NCBI RefSeq assembly: GCF_021462415.1 | Contig: NZ_JAKEDS010000005.1 | Coordinates: forward strand, 92,249-156,248 | Direction: 5' to 3' | DNA: 64,000 nucleotides | Source: Rhodohalobacter sp. 614A | GTDB taxonomy: Bacteria; Bacteroidota; Rhodothermia; Balneolales; Balneolaceae | Shown: piece after piece, positions 1-10,270 of the stretch | How positions within the stretch are numbered: position 1 is the stretch's first letter | Layout of the letters: the number at the start of each line of letters is the position of its first letter | Position numbers and translations under genes: made by a program | The notes under the pieces: generated by a model | What the model was told of the DNA's origin: nothing | The model's database searches: none | Seen by the model: the letters and a program-made list of their open reading frames with translations, nothing else

Positions 1-1893
1 AACACCATATCGATTGGCTATACCTGTTAACGTATCATTCCGGCGTACAGTGTATGTAACGATATCACCGGAACCGGAAGAGCTACCTACTTCAAGATCA
101 TAAATGTTTTCGCCGGATCTCTGCCGCCGTTCCAGCTCCTGTTTCTTCGCATAAGAAAGACCATCAACATTTTGGTAGTAGCTTGATCTCTTGTTAGGTA
201 CATGTAAGGTTAACCGCTGGCCCACTCGTATGGTATTTCCAATGCCATTCCATGAACGAATTTGCCACGCACGAACATCAAACCATTCTGCAACATGGCC
301 AACCGTATCGCCACTTTTTACGGTATAGGTAACATCACTTGTATTGGATGGAGCCGGTGCTTTCCGACGGCTACTGCTGGAAGATGAAGTTCCCTGATTA
401 GACGGCTGGCTTGAAGAAATCTGCTCTTCCGAACCGGACGCAACAGGAACGACAATTGTTTGACCCGGATAAATCGTACTGCTTAAACCCTCATTTGATG
501 CAAAAAGAGAGCGAACCGATGTTCCATATCGCTGAGCAATGTACCCGAGCGTTTCGCCACGGCTAACCGTGTGCATTGCTACATTTGTAGTTCTTTCTTC
601 CTGTGGAATTTCCTGGTAAGCCGCCAAAAACTCATCCCTGGTTCCAGAAGGAATCTTCAATGGATATTTACTGCCGGGAGGTGTTGCCCATCGAAGCAGT
701 TCAGGGTTTAGATCTTTCAATTCTTCAACGGATATGTTAGCGGCTTCGGCCAGTTTCTCTAACGGCATCAGGCCGTCAACTTCTGCAATTTCATATGAGT
801 AAGCTTCTTTTCCATAATTCCGGCGGAAACCAAATTCTTCGGGATTCGTTGCAATCATGGTTGCCGCAATAAAACCCGGCACGTAACCTCTTGTCTCACG
901 GGGAAGATAGGGATAAGCCACCCAGTAATTTTCTTCGCCTCCGGCTGCGTTAATAGCTCTTCTCAAACCACGCGGGCTAATATTATAATTAGCCATGGCA
1001 AGGTGCCAGTCGCCCCAAACTTCATAGAGATCCTTTAAGTGGCGTGCTGCTGCCCGGGTTGATTTGATCGGGTCACGTCGTTCATCAATCCACCAGTTGT
1101 TTTCAAGTCCGTAAACAGAGCCGGTTGCACGGATAAACTGCCACATTCCCACTGCGGCGGCCCAACTTCTTGCGGTGGGGACCAATCCACTTTCAATCAT
1201 TGAAAGATGAATCAGCTCTTTCGGTACTCCTTCTTCTTCAAAAATTTCTTCCATCATTGGAAAGTAGTATTCAGAACGCTCCAGCCATCGCTCCATCACA
1301 TCGGGTCTGCGTTGGGTGTAGTAGATCAGGTGGCGATTTACATGCTGATTCTCAACAAGCGGAACTTCTGTTTTATTGATGGTCAGATTCTCAGGTAGTG
1401 CATATCCCTCGGCAATCCAGTCATTTTCTTCAGAAAAAAGCTCTTCGCGAATCTCAAAAATTTCTCCTTCAGCTCCTTGCCTTACCTGTTCAATGCCGTA
1501 AAACTCGCTATGCTCAGCCATTACAGACCTATAAAGTTCATTGAAGCGCCGGTTGCTCTGAACTTCCGGAAAATCATCCATCATGGTCTGAATAGACGCA
1601 AACGCTTTATTGATATATTCTTCTGCCTGAACCAAATCCCCCTGTACCTGCGCATCAATAGCCAAAACATGCATTTTATATGCATTCGAAATTCTTCTCA
1701 GAATCTCCTTATCCATCTCGGCAACATTTTGCGTATCGGTCTCAACTTCCACCTCATCTCTGCTCTCAATCAATGGATTGGTGTAGGGTAGCAATTTAAC
1801 AGGAACCTCAGCCTCAGTCTCTCCTGCTTGATTTTGAGCGTGTAAAACGTTTGCAATCAGGCAAAAAGGGAGAAGTAGCAGTAACTGTTTCAT
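1..1893 (-). CDS. mltD: Membrane-bound lytic murein transglycosylase, MltD-like, with LysM repeats (3' end cut by window)
   Basis: The frame is open from an ATG at 1893 to the left edge (631 codons), so the C-terminus is missing. The first ~20 residues form a signal peptide (MKQLLLLLPFCLIANVLHA). A goose-type lysozyme/SLT domain lies around residues 215-330; the motif LSMIESGL carries the probable catalytic Glu near residue 234, followed by AVGMWQFI. Three LysM modules follow at about 440, 517 and 614 (HTVSRGETL, YTVKSGDTV, YTVRRNDTL), with a Ser-rich linker between the first two. The family cleaves peptidoglycan glycan strands to 1,6-anhydro-muropeptides in the periplasm, and LysM binds GlcNAc-containing strands. 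The domain order matches MltD. The final LysM is cut by the edge. Confidence 0.9.
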   Translation of the reverse strand, partial: MKQLLLLLPFCLIANVLHAQNQAGETEAEVPVKLLPYTNPLIESRDEVEVETDTQNVAEMDKEILRRISNAYKMHVLAIDAQVQGDLVQAEEYINKAFASIQTMMDDFPEVQSNRRFNELYRSVMAEHSEFYGIEQVRQGAEGEIFEIREELFSEENDWIAEGYALPENLTINKTEVPLVENQHVNRHLIYYTQRRPDVMERWLERSEYYFPMMEEIFEEEGVPKELIHLSMIESGLVPTARSWAAAVGMWQFIRATGSVYGLENNWWIDERRDPIKSTRAAARHLKDLYEVWGDWHLAMANYNISPRGLRRAINAAGGEENYWVAYPYLPRETRGYVPGFIAATMIATNPEEFGFRRNYGKEAYSYEIAEVDGLMPLEKLAEAANISVEELKDLNPELLRWATPPGSKYPLKIPSGTRDEFLAAYQEIPQEERTTNVAMHTVSRGETLGYIAQRYGTSVRSLFASNEGLSSTIYPGQTIVVPVASGSEEQISSSQPSNQGTSSSSSSRRKAPAPSNTSDVTYTVKSGDTVGHVAEWFDVRAWQIRSWNGIGNTIRVGQRLTLHVPNKRSSYYQNVDGLSYAKKQELERRQRSGENIYDLEVGSSSGSGDIVTYTVRRNDTLTGIANRYGV

Positions 1894-2018
1894 TGATCTG
1901 TAAATATTGGATTATGAGATTTTGGCTTGTTTGGCGATATAAAAGGCTTTCGATCTTAACAAAGTATCAATCAAAGGTGGAAAAACGCAAAAAAAGTCAA
2001 ACCAATTGCATAGAATTT

Positions 2019-3698
2019 TCAACTTTTGCTGTTTGCCGTCCATTTTTGAACAATTGGCCAACGGCGACCAATGCCAAATGCTTTTGAGCTGACCTTTAAA
2101 ATGGGAGCCGCCTGATATCGCTTGAATTCGTTTGCTTCTACCATGCGAATCACTTTCTTTACCGTCTGTTCATCGTAACCATCATCGATGATATATTGGG
2201 CTCCCTCCTGCAATTCAATATAACGATAAAGAATGTCATCCAACACATCATATTCCGGAAGCGTGTCTGTGTCTTTCTGATCAGGCCTCAATTCCGCACT
2301 CGGTGGTTTGGTAATAATAGGCTCCGGAATCATCTCTTTTTGATAATACTCGTCATTCAGCCAGCGCGCCATTTCATAGACCTGGGTTTTGTAAAGATCG
2401 CCAATCACAACCAGCGCTCCATTCATGTCGCCATATAGAGTAGAATATCCAACGGCATATTCGGATTTATTTCCGGTAACCATCAAAAAGTAATTAAACT
2501 TATTGGCACAGGCCATCAAAAGAACTCCCCGAATTCTGCTTTGGAGATTTTCTTCCGCCACCCCAAAATCAGTTCCTTCAAAAATGGGCCCAAGCTCTTG
2601 GTTAAATGTGTTAAATATGGACTGAATCGGAACATCCATCAGTTCAATTCCCAGATTTTCGGCAAGTTTTTCGGAGTCCGAAATACTTCCTTCACTCGAA
2701 AATGCACTGGGCATATTCAACGCTTTAACATTTTTTGCGCCAAGTGCTTCCACCGCGATTGCACAAACCAGAGCAGAATCAATCCCGCCGCTAAGCCCAA
2801 GAATCACAGTATCGGCAATGCCGAGCTTTTGGACATAATCGTAAACACCCATTTTCAATGCTTCAAACATTCGCTCAGGACCTTTTTGAGGATAAGTATG
2901 CTGCTGTCTGGCATCGCCCGAAATTTCCTTTTCAGTCACATTCCATTTTACATCAAAGTGCCCCTCAGAAAATGCTTTTAATGACGCTATTACTTCCGCA
3001 TCGGAATTTACAGCCATAGAATCACCATCAAACAAAACTTCAGTCTGAGCACCTACCTGATTACAATACAAAACCGGAAGGTTCAATTTCCTGGCATGAT
3101 TTTGCAGCATTAGCTCCCGGTTTTCATGCTTGGTTTTTGTGAATGGAGATGCTGAAATATTTATGATTATTTGAGCTCCATCTTCTTCCAGAAGTTTTGC
3201 GGGATCCGTTTCGTAGGTGTGATACTGAACTTCATTTTCGTTGTACCAAATATCCTCACAAATAGTCACACCGAGTTTGGCACCATTCAACTCCATGCAT
3301 TTAAACGTATCGTTTGGCTCAAAATATCTCAGATCATCAAATACATCGTAGGTTGGAAGCAATGTCTTATGAACAACATCCATCAAATTGCCGCCCCGGG
3401 CTAAAAGTGCAGAGTTGTACATCTGGCGACCAACCCCTTCGTTTTTTGTAATGGATCCAAAAAGAAGAGCCGTCTCTTTGGTGGCTTGAATAATCTTCTC
3501 ATTATGCCTGTAAGCAGAACGCTGAAAAGCTTTATTCTCCAAAATATCCTGCGCTGGATAACCGATAAGTACCATTTCCGGCAAAATCAGTAAATCAATA
3601 CCGTCGGATTCTGCTTTATCCAGTGACTTCAGAATTTTGGAGGTGTTGCCTGTTAAATCGCCAACAATCGGGTTTAACTGCTCAATTCGAATCTGCAT
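2019..3698 (-). CDS. nadE: Glutamine-dependent NAD+ synthetase
   Basis: Last step of NAD synthesis: ATP-dependent amidation of nicotinate adenine dinucleotide, using ammonia from glutamine. The N-terminal nitrilase-type glutaminase has its Glu-Lys-Cys triad (LPE near 41, HKTLLP near 111, TICEDIW near 147). The C-terminal synthetase has the P-loop LGLSGGIDSA near residue 300 and MVTGNKSEYAVGYSTLYGDM. The length of about 560 is right for the two-domain form. I take the ATG at 3698; a GTG two codons upstream (3704) is the alternative. The start lies 8 nt after the stop of the amidohydrolase gene on the same strand, so the two are probably co-transcribed. Confidence 0.95.
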   Translation of the reverse strand: MQIRIEQLNPIVGDLTGNTSKILKSLDKAESDGIDLLILPEMVLIGYPAQDILENKAFQRSAYRHNEKIIQATKETALLFGSITKNEGVGRQMYNSALLARGGNLMDVVHKTLLPTYDVFDDLRYFEPNDTFKCMELNGAKLGVTICEDIWYNENEVQYHTYETDPAKLLEEDGAQIIINISASPFTKTKHENRELMLQNHARKLNLPVLYCNQVGAQTEVLFDGDSMAVNSDAEVIASLKAFSEGHFDVKWNVTEKEISGDARQQHTYPQKGPERMFEALKMGVYDYVQKLGIADTVILGLSGGIDSALVCAIAVEALGAKNVKALNMPSAFSSEGSISDSEKLAENLGIELMDVPIQSIFNTFNQELGPIFEGTDFGVAEENLQSRIRGVLLMACANKFNYFLMVTGNKSEYAVGYSTLYGDMNGALVVIGDLYKTQVYEMARWLNDEYYQKEMIPEPIITKPPSAELRPDQKDTDTLPEYDVLDDILYRYIELQEGAQYIIDDGYDEQTVKKVIRMVEANEFKRYQAAPILKVSSKAFGIGRRWPIVQKWTANSKS

Positions 3699-3706
3699 AT
3701 TCACTT

Positions 3707-5365
3707 CTATTTTTTATATACATTTTCTCCGGCAACCCACGTTTCGAGCACTTCAATTTGCCAAATTTCGGAAGCTGGCACTTCGAAAAAGTCACGATCA
3801 ATAAGAATGAAATCCGCCCACTTTCCAGGCTCAAGAGTTCCCATCACATTTTCCTGGTGGCCAGCATAGGCAGCGTCAATTGTAAACGCGCGTAATGCTT
3901 CCATTCTGCTCATCGCCTGTTCACTGTACCATCCTTCCGGCGGCCGTCCTTCATGGTCTTTTCTTGTAACTGCCGAATAGAGACCATAAAATGGATTGAC
4001 ATGCTCAACGGGAAAATCCGAACCTCCGGCAATCACTGTTTCCTGGTCTAAAAATCGCTGCCAGGCATAAGCCCCCTGGATTCTCTCCGTCCCCACTCTG
4101 TCCTCCGCCATATTCATATCGCTAGTGGCATGTGTGGGCTGCATGGATGCTATCAGGCAAAGTTCCTGAAACCTGGGAATATCTTCCAGCGAAACAACCT
4201 GCGCGTGTTCAATTCGATGCCTCAAATCACACTGCCCGCCAAGTTGATTCATAACATATTTAAACCCTTCCAAAACCTGGTGATTGCCCGCATCCCCAAT
4301 GGCATGTACATTCATTTGATATCCTGCGGAAGCTCCTTTCAGTAACATCTCGTTCATCTCCTCCTGCGTGTTAAACAGTAATCCACGGTTTCCGGGATCA
4401 TCACTGTAATCTTCAAGCATGGCTGCACCACGGCTTCCCAGAGCGCCATCGGAGTATAGTTTTACGCTACGTAACGCCAGCATATCATCCGCATAACTTT
4501 CAATAGGACCGTCTTTTGACAGCTCATCAAATGTGCTTCCGGTTCCTGAAATCATCGCATAAATCCGTGTAATCAGGCTGTCGTTGTCAGCAAAATTTGT
4601 GTAGAGTTGCCACGTTTGGCTGTCGATTCCCGCATCATGAACAGAAGTGATCCCATGTTTCGACATCTCTCCCATTGCCAGCCGGAATGCTTCACGATAA
4701 TCTTGCCCTGTTTTTTCGGGGATTACATTGCGTATCAAACTCATCGCCGCATCGATAAAAATACCGGTAGCCCCGCCATTTGAATTTCGAATGATCCGTC
4801 CGCCGTTGGGATCTTCCGTATCCCTGTCAATTCCGGCCAGTTCCAACGCTTTGCTGTTGGCCCAACCTGCGTGGCCGTCAATTCTTGTTAAGAAAACCGG
4901 GCGATCCGATACAATCTCATCCAAATCCGAAGCAGTTGGAAATTCATTTTCTTCCCATAACACCTGGTTCCATCCGCGGCCGGTAATCCATTCACGATCA
5001 GCCTGCTGACTGGCAAACTCTTCCACTCTTTGAAGCGTCCCGGCAAGGGATTCGAGTCCGGCAACATTTACATCCAATTCCTGGATTCCGAGTCCCATTA
5101 CATGGGCATGGGCATCAATCAAACCAGGTAAAAGTGTATTGCCTTCGCCGTCAATTCGTTCGAAATCAGGATATGCATCCAGAATTTCATCTGCCGGACC
5201 GGTGGTAATAATTTTCCCACTCTGAACAGCTAACGCCTCGAATTGATGGAGTTTGCCATCCATTAAGGTATACCCGTTCACATTGTGATATACAAAACCG
5301 GTTTCTGTTTGACGGGTACAAGCTGATAACAGAAGAGCCATTATCAGTAAAAAAAATGTTCGCAT
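3707..5365 (-). CDS. Amidohydrolase family 3 lipoprotein (YtcJ-like)
   Basis: A 552-residue metal-dependent amidohydrolase (Amidohydro_3 type). The N-terminus is a lipoprotein signal with lipobox LLLSAC, so it probably acts on the periplasmic side of a membrane. Metal-binding signatures are DAHAHV near residue 85, NVHAIGDAGNHQ, RIEHAQV, and the C-terminal GGSDFPVEHVNPFYGLY typical of YtcJ proteins. The substrate of this family is mostly unknown, so a reaction cannot be named. It is the first gene of a likely two-gene unit with nadE, 8 nt downstream; no functional link to NAD synthesis is visible. Confidence 0.88.
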   Translation of the reverse strand: MRTFFLLIMALLLSACTRQTETGFVYHNVNGYTLMDGKLHQFEALAVQSGKIITTGPADEILDAYPDFERIDGEGNTLLPGLIDAHAHVMGLGIQELDVNVAGLESLAGTLQRVEEFASQQADREWITGRGWNQVLWEENEFPTASDLDEIVSDRPVFLTRIDGHAGWANSKALELAGIDRDTEDPNGGRIIRNSNGGATGIFIDAAMSLIRNVIPEKTGQDYREAFRLAMGEMSKHGITSVHDAGIDSQTWQLYTNFADNDSLITRIYAMISGTGSTFDELSKDGPIESYADDMLALRSVKLYSDGALGSRGAAMLEDYSDDPGNRGLLFNTQEEMNEMLLKGASAGYQMNVHAIGDAGNHQVLEGFKYVMNQLGGQCDLRHRIEHAQVVSLEDIPRFQELCLIASMQPTHATSDMNMAEDRVGTERIQGAYAWQRFLDQETVIAGGSDFPVEHVNPFYGLYSAVTRKDHEGRPPEGWYSEQAMSRMEALRAFTIDAAYAGHQENVMGTLEPGKWADFILIDRDFFEVPASEIWQIEVLETWVAGENVYKK

Positions 5366-5463
5366 AAATTTTGTGGGCTTTGAATTGATTCAAATATAAA
5401 GAAAAGGTGTGCGGAGTACCATTGCTAAAAGCTATTAATTGAACTCATCCAGGAATACAAACA

Positions 5464-5937
5464 CTACTTTTGTGAGATGATATGCCGAACGCTATCAAAA
5501 AACTGTCCACCATTCTCACAAAACTCTTTGATGAATTTCGGTTCGATATCCATTCCAACAGCTTCCTTAAATGGAATGAATGAAAGGTCGGTAAGCATTT
5601 GCTGATCGGGTTTGAGCTCAGGATCGGCGCCTTTTGTTAACTCGCCGCCTGTTACTTCACACCTGAAATAAAATTCAATAGCGTGATACGGTTTTTCAAT
5701 AAACTCATGAATCCAAAGCAGTTGCCGTTTTTCGACTTGAAGTGCTGTTTCTTCTCTGATTTCCCGAATCAGGGCTTCCTCCAGGGATTCCCCCAATTCC
5801 ACTCCTCCGCCCGGAGGCATCCAAATGGGATTTTTTCGGGTAGGTGAATTCATCTTGGCAAGCAGAACGGATGAATTTTGCACAATGACTGCACAGGCCC
5901 TGACTCGCACTTTATGTGAGAATGGTTTATTTGTCAC
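5464..5937 (-). CDS. Nudix hydrolase
   Basis: A 157-residue protein with a Nudix box from Gly44 to Leu66 (GGVELGE, then REIREETAL). The box fits GX5EX7REUXEEXGU except that the conserved Gly near the end is Ala65. Nudix enzymes hydrolyse nucleoside diphosphates linked to another group; the substrate is not readable here. The start is a GTG at 5937. No ATG exists in frame before Met29, which lies inside the fold. It follows pyrG on the same strand after 66 nt that hold a GC-rich hairpin. Confidence 0.85.
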   Translation of the reverse strand: MTNKPFSHKVRVRACAVIVQNSSVLLAKMNSPTRKNPIWMPPGGGVELGESLEEALIREIREETALQVEKRQLLWIHEFIEKPYHAIEFYFRCEVTGGELTKGADPELKPDQQMLTDLSFIPFKEAVGMDIEPKFIKEFCENGGQFFDSVRHIISQK

Positions 5938-5976
5938 GAAATAAACTTTCCAAATATCTGAGAGAATGAGAATCGT

Positions 5977-5992
5977 CCCCTCTCATGAGGGG
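5977..5992 (-). repeat. Hairpin between pyrG and the Nudix gene
   Basis: CCCCTC and GAGGGG pair over a 4-nt loop, with partial pairing of the flanking AGAATGAGAATCG and CGGTTCTCT sequences. There is no T-run on the minus strand after it, so it is not a clear intrinsic terminator. It may separate or stabilise the pyrG transcript. Confidence 0.35.
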
Positions 5993-6003
5993 ATTTCGGT
6001 TCT

Positions 6004-7680
<1,677 letters not shown>

Positions 7681-7750
7681 CTATGAAAATAGCAGGCTCG
7701 CGATTCCCATTCAAACCAAAACAGCAATCTTTGAAAAAAAACTTCTTTTT

Positions 7751-8542
7751 TTAGGCAGATGCTTCAAAAATTTCTGCAGCAACTTTTCGAAGCACATCCG
7801 GTTTGTCAGAAAAAATTCCCCAGGCCCCGTTCTCAATCCATTTCTGCATCGTTTTCTTGCGATTCACAGTATAAATCAGGTATCGTTTCTGAGCATCGTA
7901 TAGCTGACTTCGCCATTTTTTCCCCATCTCTGATTTACTGCAATGAAAGAAATCAGCCTGGTAATCCTGAAGCAATTCTACCGGGCCGCGTTTGGTGGAG
8001 CTTTTTTTCTCGTAGAGAAGACCCGTTAACAGATCCGGTGCCATTTTTTTGATACGATCTATCGCCCGGTAATCAAAACTGGAAATTATCACCGACTTCT
8101 CCATTGCAGTTTCTCTCACCCAATAAATCACCTTTTGTTCGATCCCGCCTTCCGGCGATTCATTTACCGCTTCTGTTTTGATCTCAATATTAACCAGAAT
8201 TTTTCCGGAAGCCCATTTCAAAACCTGTTCCAGAGACGGAATTTTCTCACCCATAAACTCAACTGAAAACCATTTACCTGCATCCAGTTGCTGGAGTTCA
8301 TCAAACAAAAATGAAGAAACGAGGCCTTTTCCGTTGGAATGTTTATCCAGCCTTGCATCGTGAAAAACAACTGGAATTCCATCCTTCGAAAGCTGAACAT
8401 CAAGTTCTATCATATCCGCCTTCATCTGCCAGGCCATCCTGAAAGCTGCCATTGTATTTTCCGGAGCGTAGTGGCTTGCTCCGCGATGTGCAATCACAAG
8501 AAATTGTTTTTCTAATAAAGATGTATGAGATAATTTCGACAT
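7751..8542 (-). CDS. Glycerophosphodiester phosphodiesterase
   Basis: Hydrolyses glycerophosphodiesters to glycerol 3-phosphate and an alcohol. GDPD signatures are VIAHRGASHYAPENT (His19, Arg20), IELDVQLSKDGIPVVFHD, and a C-terminal GIFSDKPDVL. At ~263 residues it is a single-domain, probably cytoplasmic enzyme; no signal peptide is seen. I use the ATG at 8542. A TTG at 8557 overlaps the stop of the preceding gene by 4 nt and would add five residues, which could reflect translational coupling. Its product could feed GlpD (54659), but the genes are far apart. Confidence 0.9.
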   Translation of the reverse strand: MSKLSHTSLLEKQFLVIAHRGASHYAPENTMAAFRMAWQMKADMIELDVQLSKDGIPVVFHDARLDKHSNGKGLVSSFLFDELQQLDAGKWFSVEFMGEKIPSLEQVLKWASGKILVNIEIKTEAVNESPEGGIEQKVIYWVRETAMEKSVIISSFDYRAIDRIKKMAPDLLTGLLYEKKSSTKRGPVELLQDYQADFFHCSKSEMGKKWRSQLYDAQKRYLIYTVNRKKTMQKWIENGAWGIFSDKPDVLRKVAAEIFEASA

Positions 8543-8553
8543 GCTAGCAAAAC

Positions 8554-8874
8554 TCAAGCCCCGGAAGAACCGGACTCAACTCTCTCTTTCAAATAAGCTG
8601 ACAGGTCCTCGATCTGGTTTTTCTGCCAATAAAGAAGAACCACATTCAAAACAAAAATAAACGCAAGAACATAATAAACCCAATCGGCAAAGGGTCGGTA
8701 ACCGGCGTAGTAGGCATATCCCAAACCGGTAATAATAACAACGTTAAAAATGATCTGAATCCATTTTGAACGGTGTTTGTTTACCAATTTGGAGATTTTA
8801 TCTTCATCGGGCAAATCCGCAGCCGACCGAAGATGAACCCTCTCATACATTTCATACCGGTCTTTATCATTCAT
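8554..8874 (-). CDS. Small membrane protein with two transmembrane helices
   Basis: A 106-residue protein of no family I recognise. A charged N-terminal ~40 residues (MNDKDRYEMYERVHLRS) is followed by two hydrophobic helices, about residues 40-58 and 66-83, with a polar acidic tail. The termini should lie on the same side. It runs directly into the glycerophosphodiesterase gene on the same strand and is probably in its operon. Confidence 0.7.
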   Translation of the reverse strand: MNDKDRYEMYERVHLRSAADLPDEDKISKLVNKHRSKWIQIIFNVVIITGLGYAYYAGYRPFADWVYYVLAFIFVLNVVLLYWQKNQIEDLSAYLKERVESGSSGA

Positions 8875-8963
8875 AACAACTTACTGTCTTTCATTCATCG
8901 AAAATATTTAAACTTCGCATCGCTACGAATGAAGTCGAAAACAAATTCATTTCCTGCAGCGCT

Positions 8964-9311
8964 TTAATTCTGATTATCAACTACGCGGCGAATTGCTTTG
9001 TTAATCAAAGAATCAAAAGTACCATGCGATGAGACGGTTTGATAAATTAGAAACACCCCGACCATACTGGATATGCTGCCGAGTAAACTTAACATTCCCG
9101 AGATCCAAAATGGAGGAATGAATCCCAAAATGCTTATACTTACCAACACTAAACCAGTAACAATAAGCAGAACTCCCGACAGAATTGGAATGAAGGTATG
9201 CACATTCAGCAGCAGGTATCGGAAACGGTTTAACGGACTCCGGTGAGATCTGCCGGCCTGCAATTGCAAATCGTTAAAAGACGAGCTTGTTTTTTTAGGA
9301 TGTTCTGTCAT
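8964..9311 (-). CDS. Small membrane protein with two transmembrane helices
   Basis: A 115-residue protein with a polar N-terminus (~residues 1-38), two strong hydrophobic segments (about 40-66 and 68-92) and a short polar tail ending in NKAIRRVVDNQN. No family is recognised. It is divergent from rlmB (starts separated by 62 nt) and is followed on the same strand by another small membrane protein. Confidence 0.65.
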   Translation of the reverse strand: MTEHPKKTSSSFNDLQLQAGRSHRSPLNRFRYLLLNVHTFIPILSGVLLIVTGLVLVSISILGFIPPFWISGMLSLLGSISSMVGVFLIYQTVSSHGTFDSLINKAIRRVVDNQN

Positions 9312-9373
9312 AAGGCACTGATTTTAAAACTCCGTCATTCATTATACGAAGTGTTCATCATTAAGAAAAGTTT

Positions 9374-10126
9374 TTGAAAACATTGGACGATACAAATCAA
9401 TTTATTTACGGACGAAACCCTGTTGAAGAATTGCTTCAAAACCGGGCAGACCAGGTTGAGAAGATTTACATCAACAGGAAATTAAATAAACAATCTTTTT
9501 CAACAATTCTCTCCCTTGCCTCTGATAACAGAGTACCTGTCGCGGAGGTGCCGGGATCGAAGCTGTACGAACTTGTAGGAAAAGTGAACGATCAGGGGGT
9601 TGTTGCGGCCATCAGCCAGATTAAATACGAAGAATTTGAGGATTGGCTGGACAGAATTGAGCCAACTGAAAACACCGGTATTTTACTGCTGGATGAGATC
9701 GAAGATCCGCACAATTTCGGCGCCATTTTACGAACCGCCGCCGCTTCGGGAATGAATGCGGTCATTGTTCCCAAACACCGGCAGGCGCCGGTCAGCGCTG
9801 CAGTTTACAAAACCAGCGCCGGTACAGCCGGACGAATTCCGATTGTCCGGGCTGTTAATCTGAACCAGGCCATTCTGACATTGAAAGAAAACAAATTCTG
9901 GATTGCCGGCCTGGATATGGAAGGTGATTCACTCCTCTGGGAACAAACGTTCGATGTCCCCATGGCTTTCGTGATTGGAAATGAAGGGCGCGGCATGAGA
10001 CGGAAAACCGGCGAACACTGCGATTTTCTATTGTCAATCCCGATGTACAACGGTGTGGAATCTCTGAATGCATCTGTAAGCGCCGCATTGGTTTGCTATG
10101 AATGGCGCCGGCAAAAACTGAAGTGA
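9374..10126 (+). CDS. rlmB: 23S rRNA (guanosine-2'-O-)-methyltransferase RlmB, TrmH/SpoU family
   Basis: A SAM-dependent 2'-O-ribose methyltransferase of 250 residues. The N-terminal substrate-binding domain begins YGRNPVEELL. The SPOUT domain has LLLDEIEDPHNFGAILRTAAA (motif 1), FVIGNEGRGM (motif 2) and the knot motif IPMYNGVESLNASVSAA (motif 3). The start is decided by sequence: an in-frame TAA at 9362 precedes a TTG at 9374, there is no ATG between them, and the next in-frame Met is far inside. A TTG start is therefore very likely. Confidence 0.93.
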   Translation: MKTLDDTNQFIYGRNPVEELLQNRADQVEKIYINRKLNKQSFSTILSLASDNRVPVAEVPGSKLYELVGKVNDQGVVAAISQIKYEEFEDWLDRIEPTENTGILLLDEIEDPHNFGAILRTAAASGMNAVIVPKHRQAPVSAAVYKTSAGTAGRIPIVRAVNLNQAILTLKENKFWIAGLDMEGDSLLWEQTFDVPMAFVIGNEGRGMRRKTGEHCDFLLSIPMYNGVESLNASVSAALVCYEWRRQKLK

Positions 10127-10165
10127 TTTTACCGGATAGGCGCGGAGGCACAAATTTTATTGGTT

Positions 10166-10235
10166 TCATTCTGAGCTTGACTCAGGATCTCCATTTGTCT
10201 TCAAGTTTGGGGATTCTGAATTGAATTCAGAATGA
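10166..10235. repeat. Inverted-repeat element between convergent genes
   Basis: Two related sequences face each other. TCATTCTGAGCTTGACTCAG starts at 10166, and the palindrome ATTCTGAATT-G-AATTCAGAAT (10213-10233) continues to AATGA. The outer TCATTCTGA pairs with TCAGAATGA. It lies between the convergent rlmB and NamZ-like genes and is followed by a T-rich stretch, so it may end transcription. It resembles dispersed short repeats I remember from Bacteroidota intergenic regions; that is recollection, not a search. Confidence 0.5.
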
Positions 10236-10270
10236 CGCCTTTCTTTTTAATAATCTCTCTGTCTCCGCGG

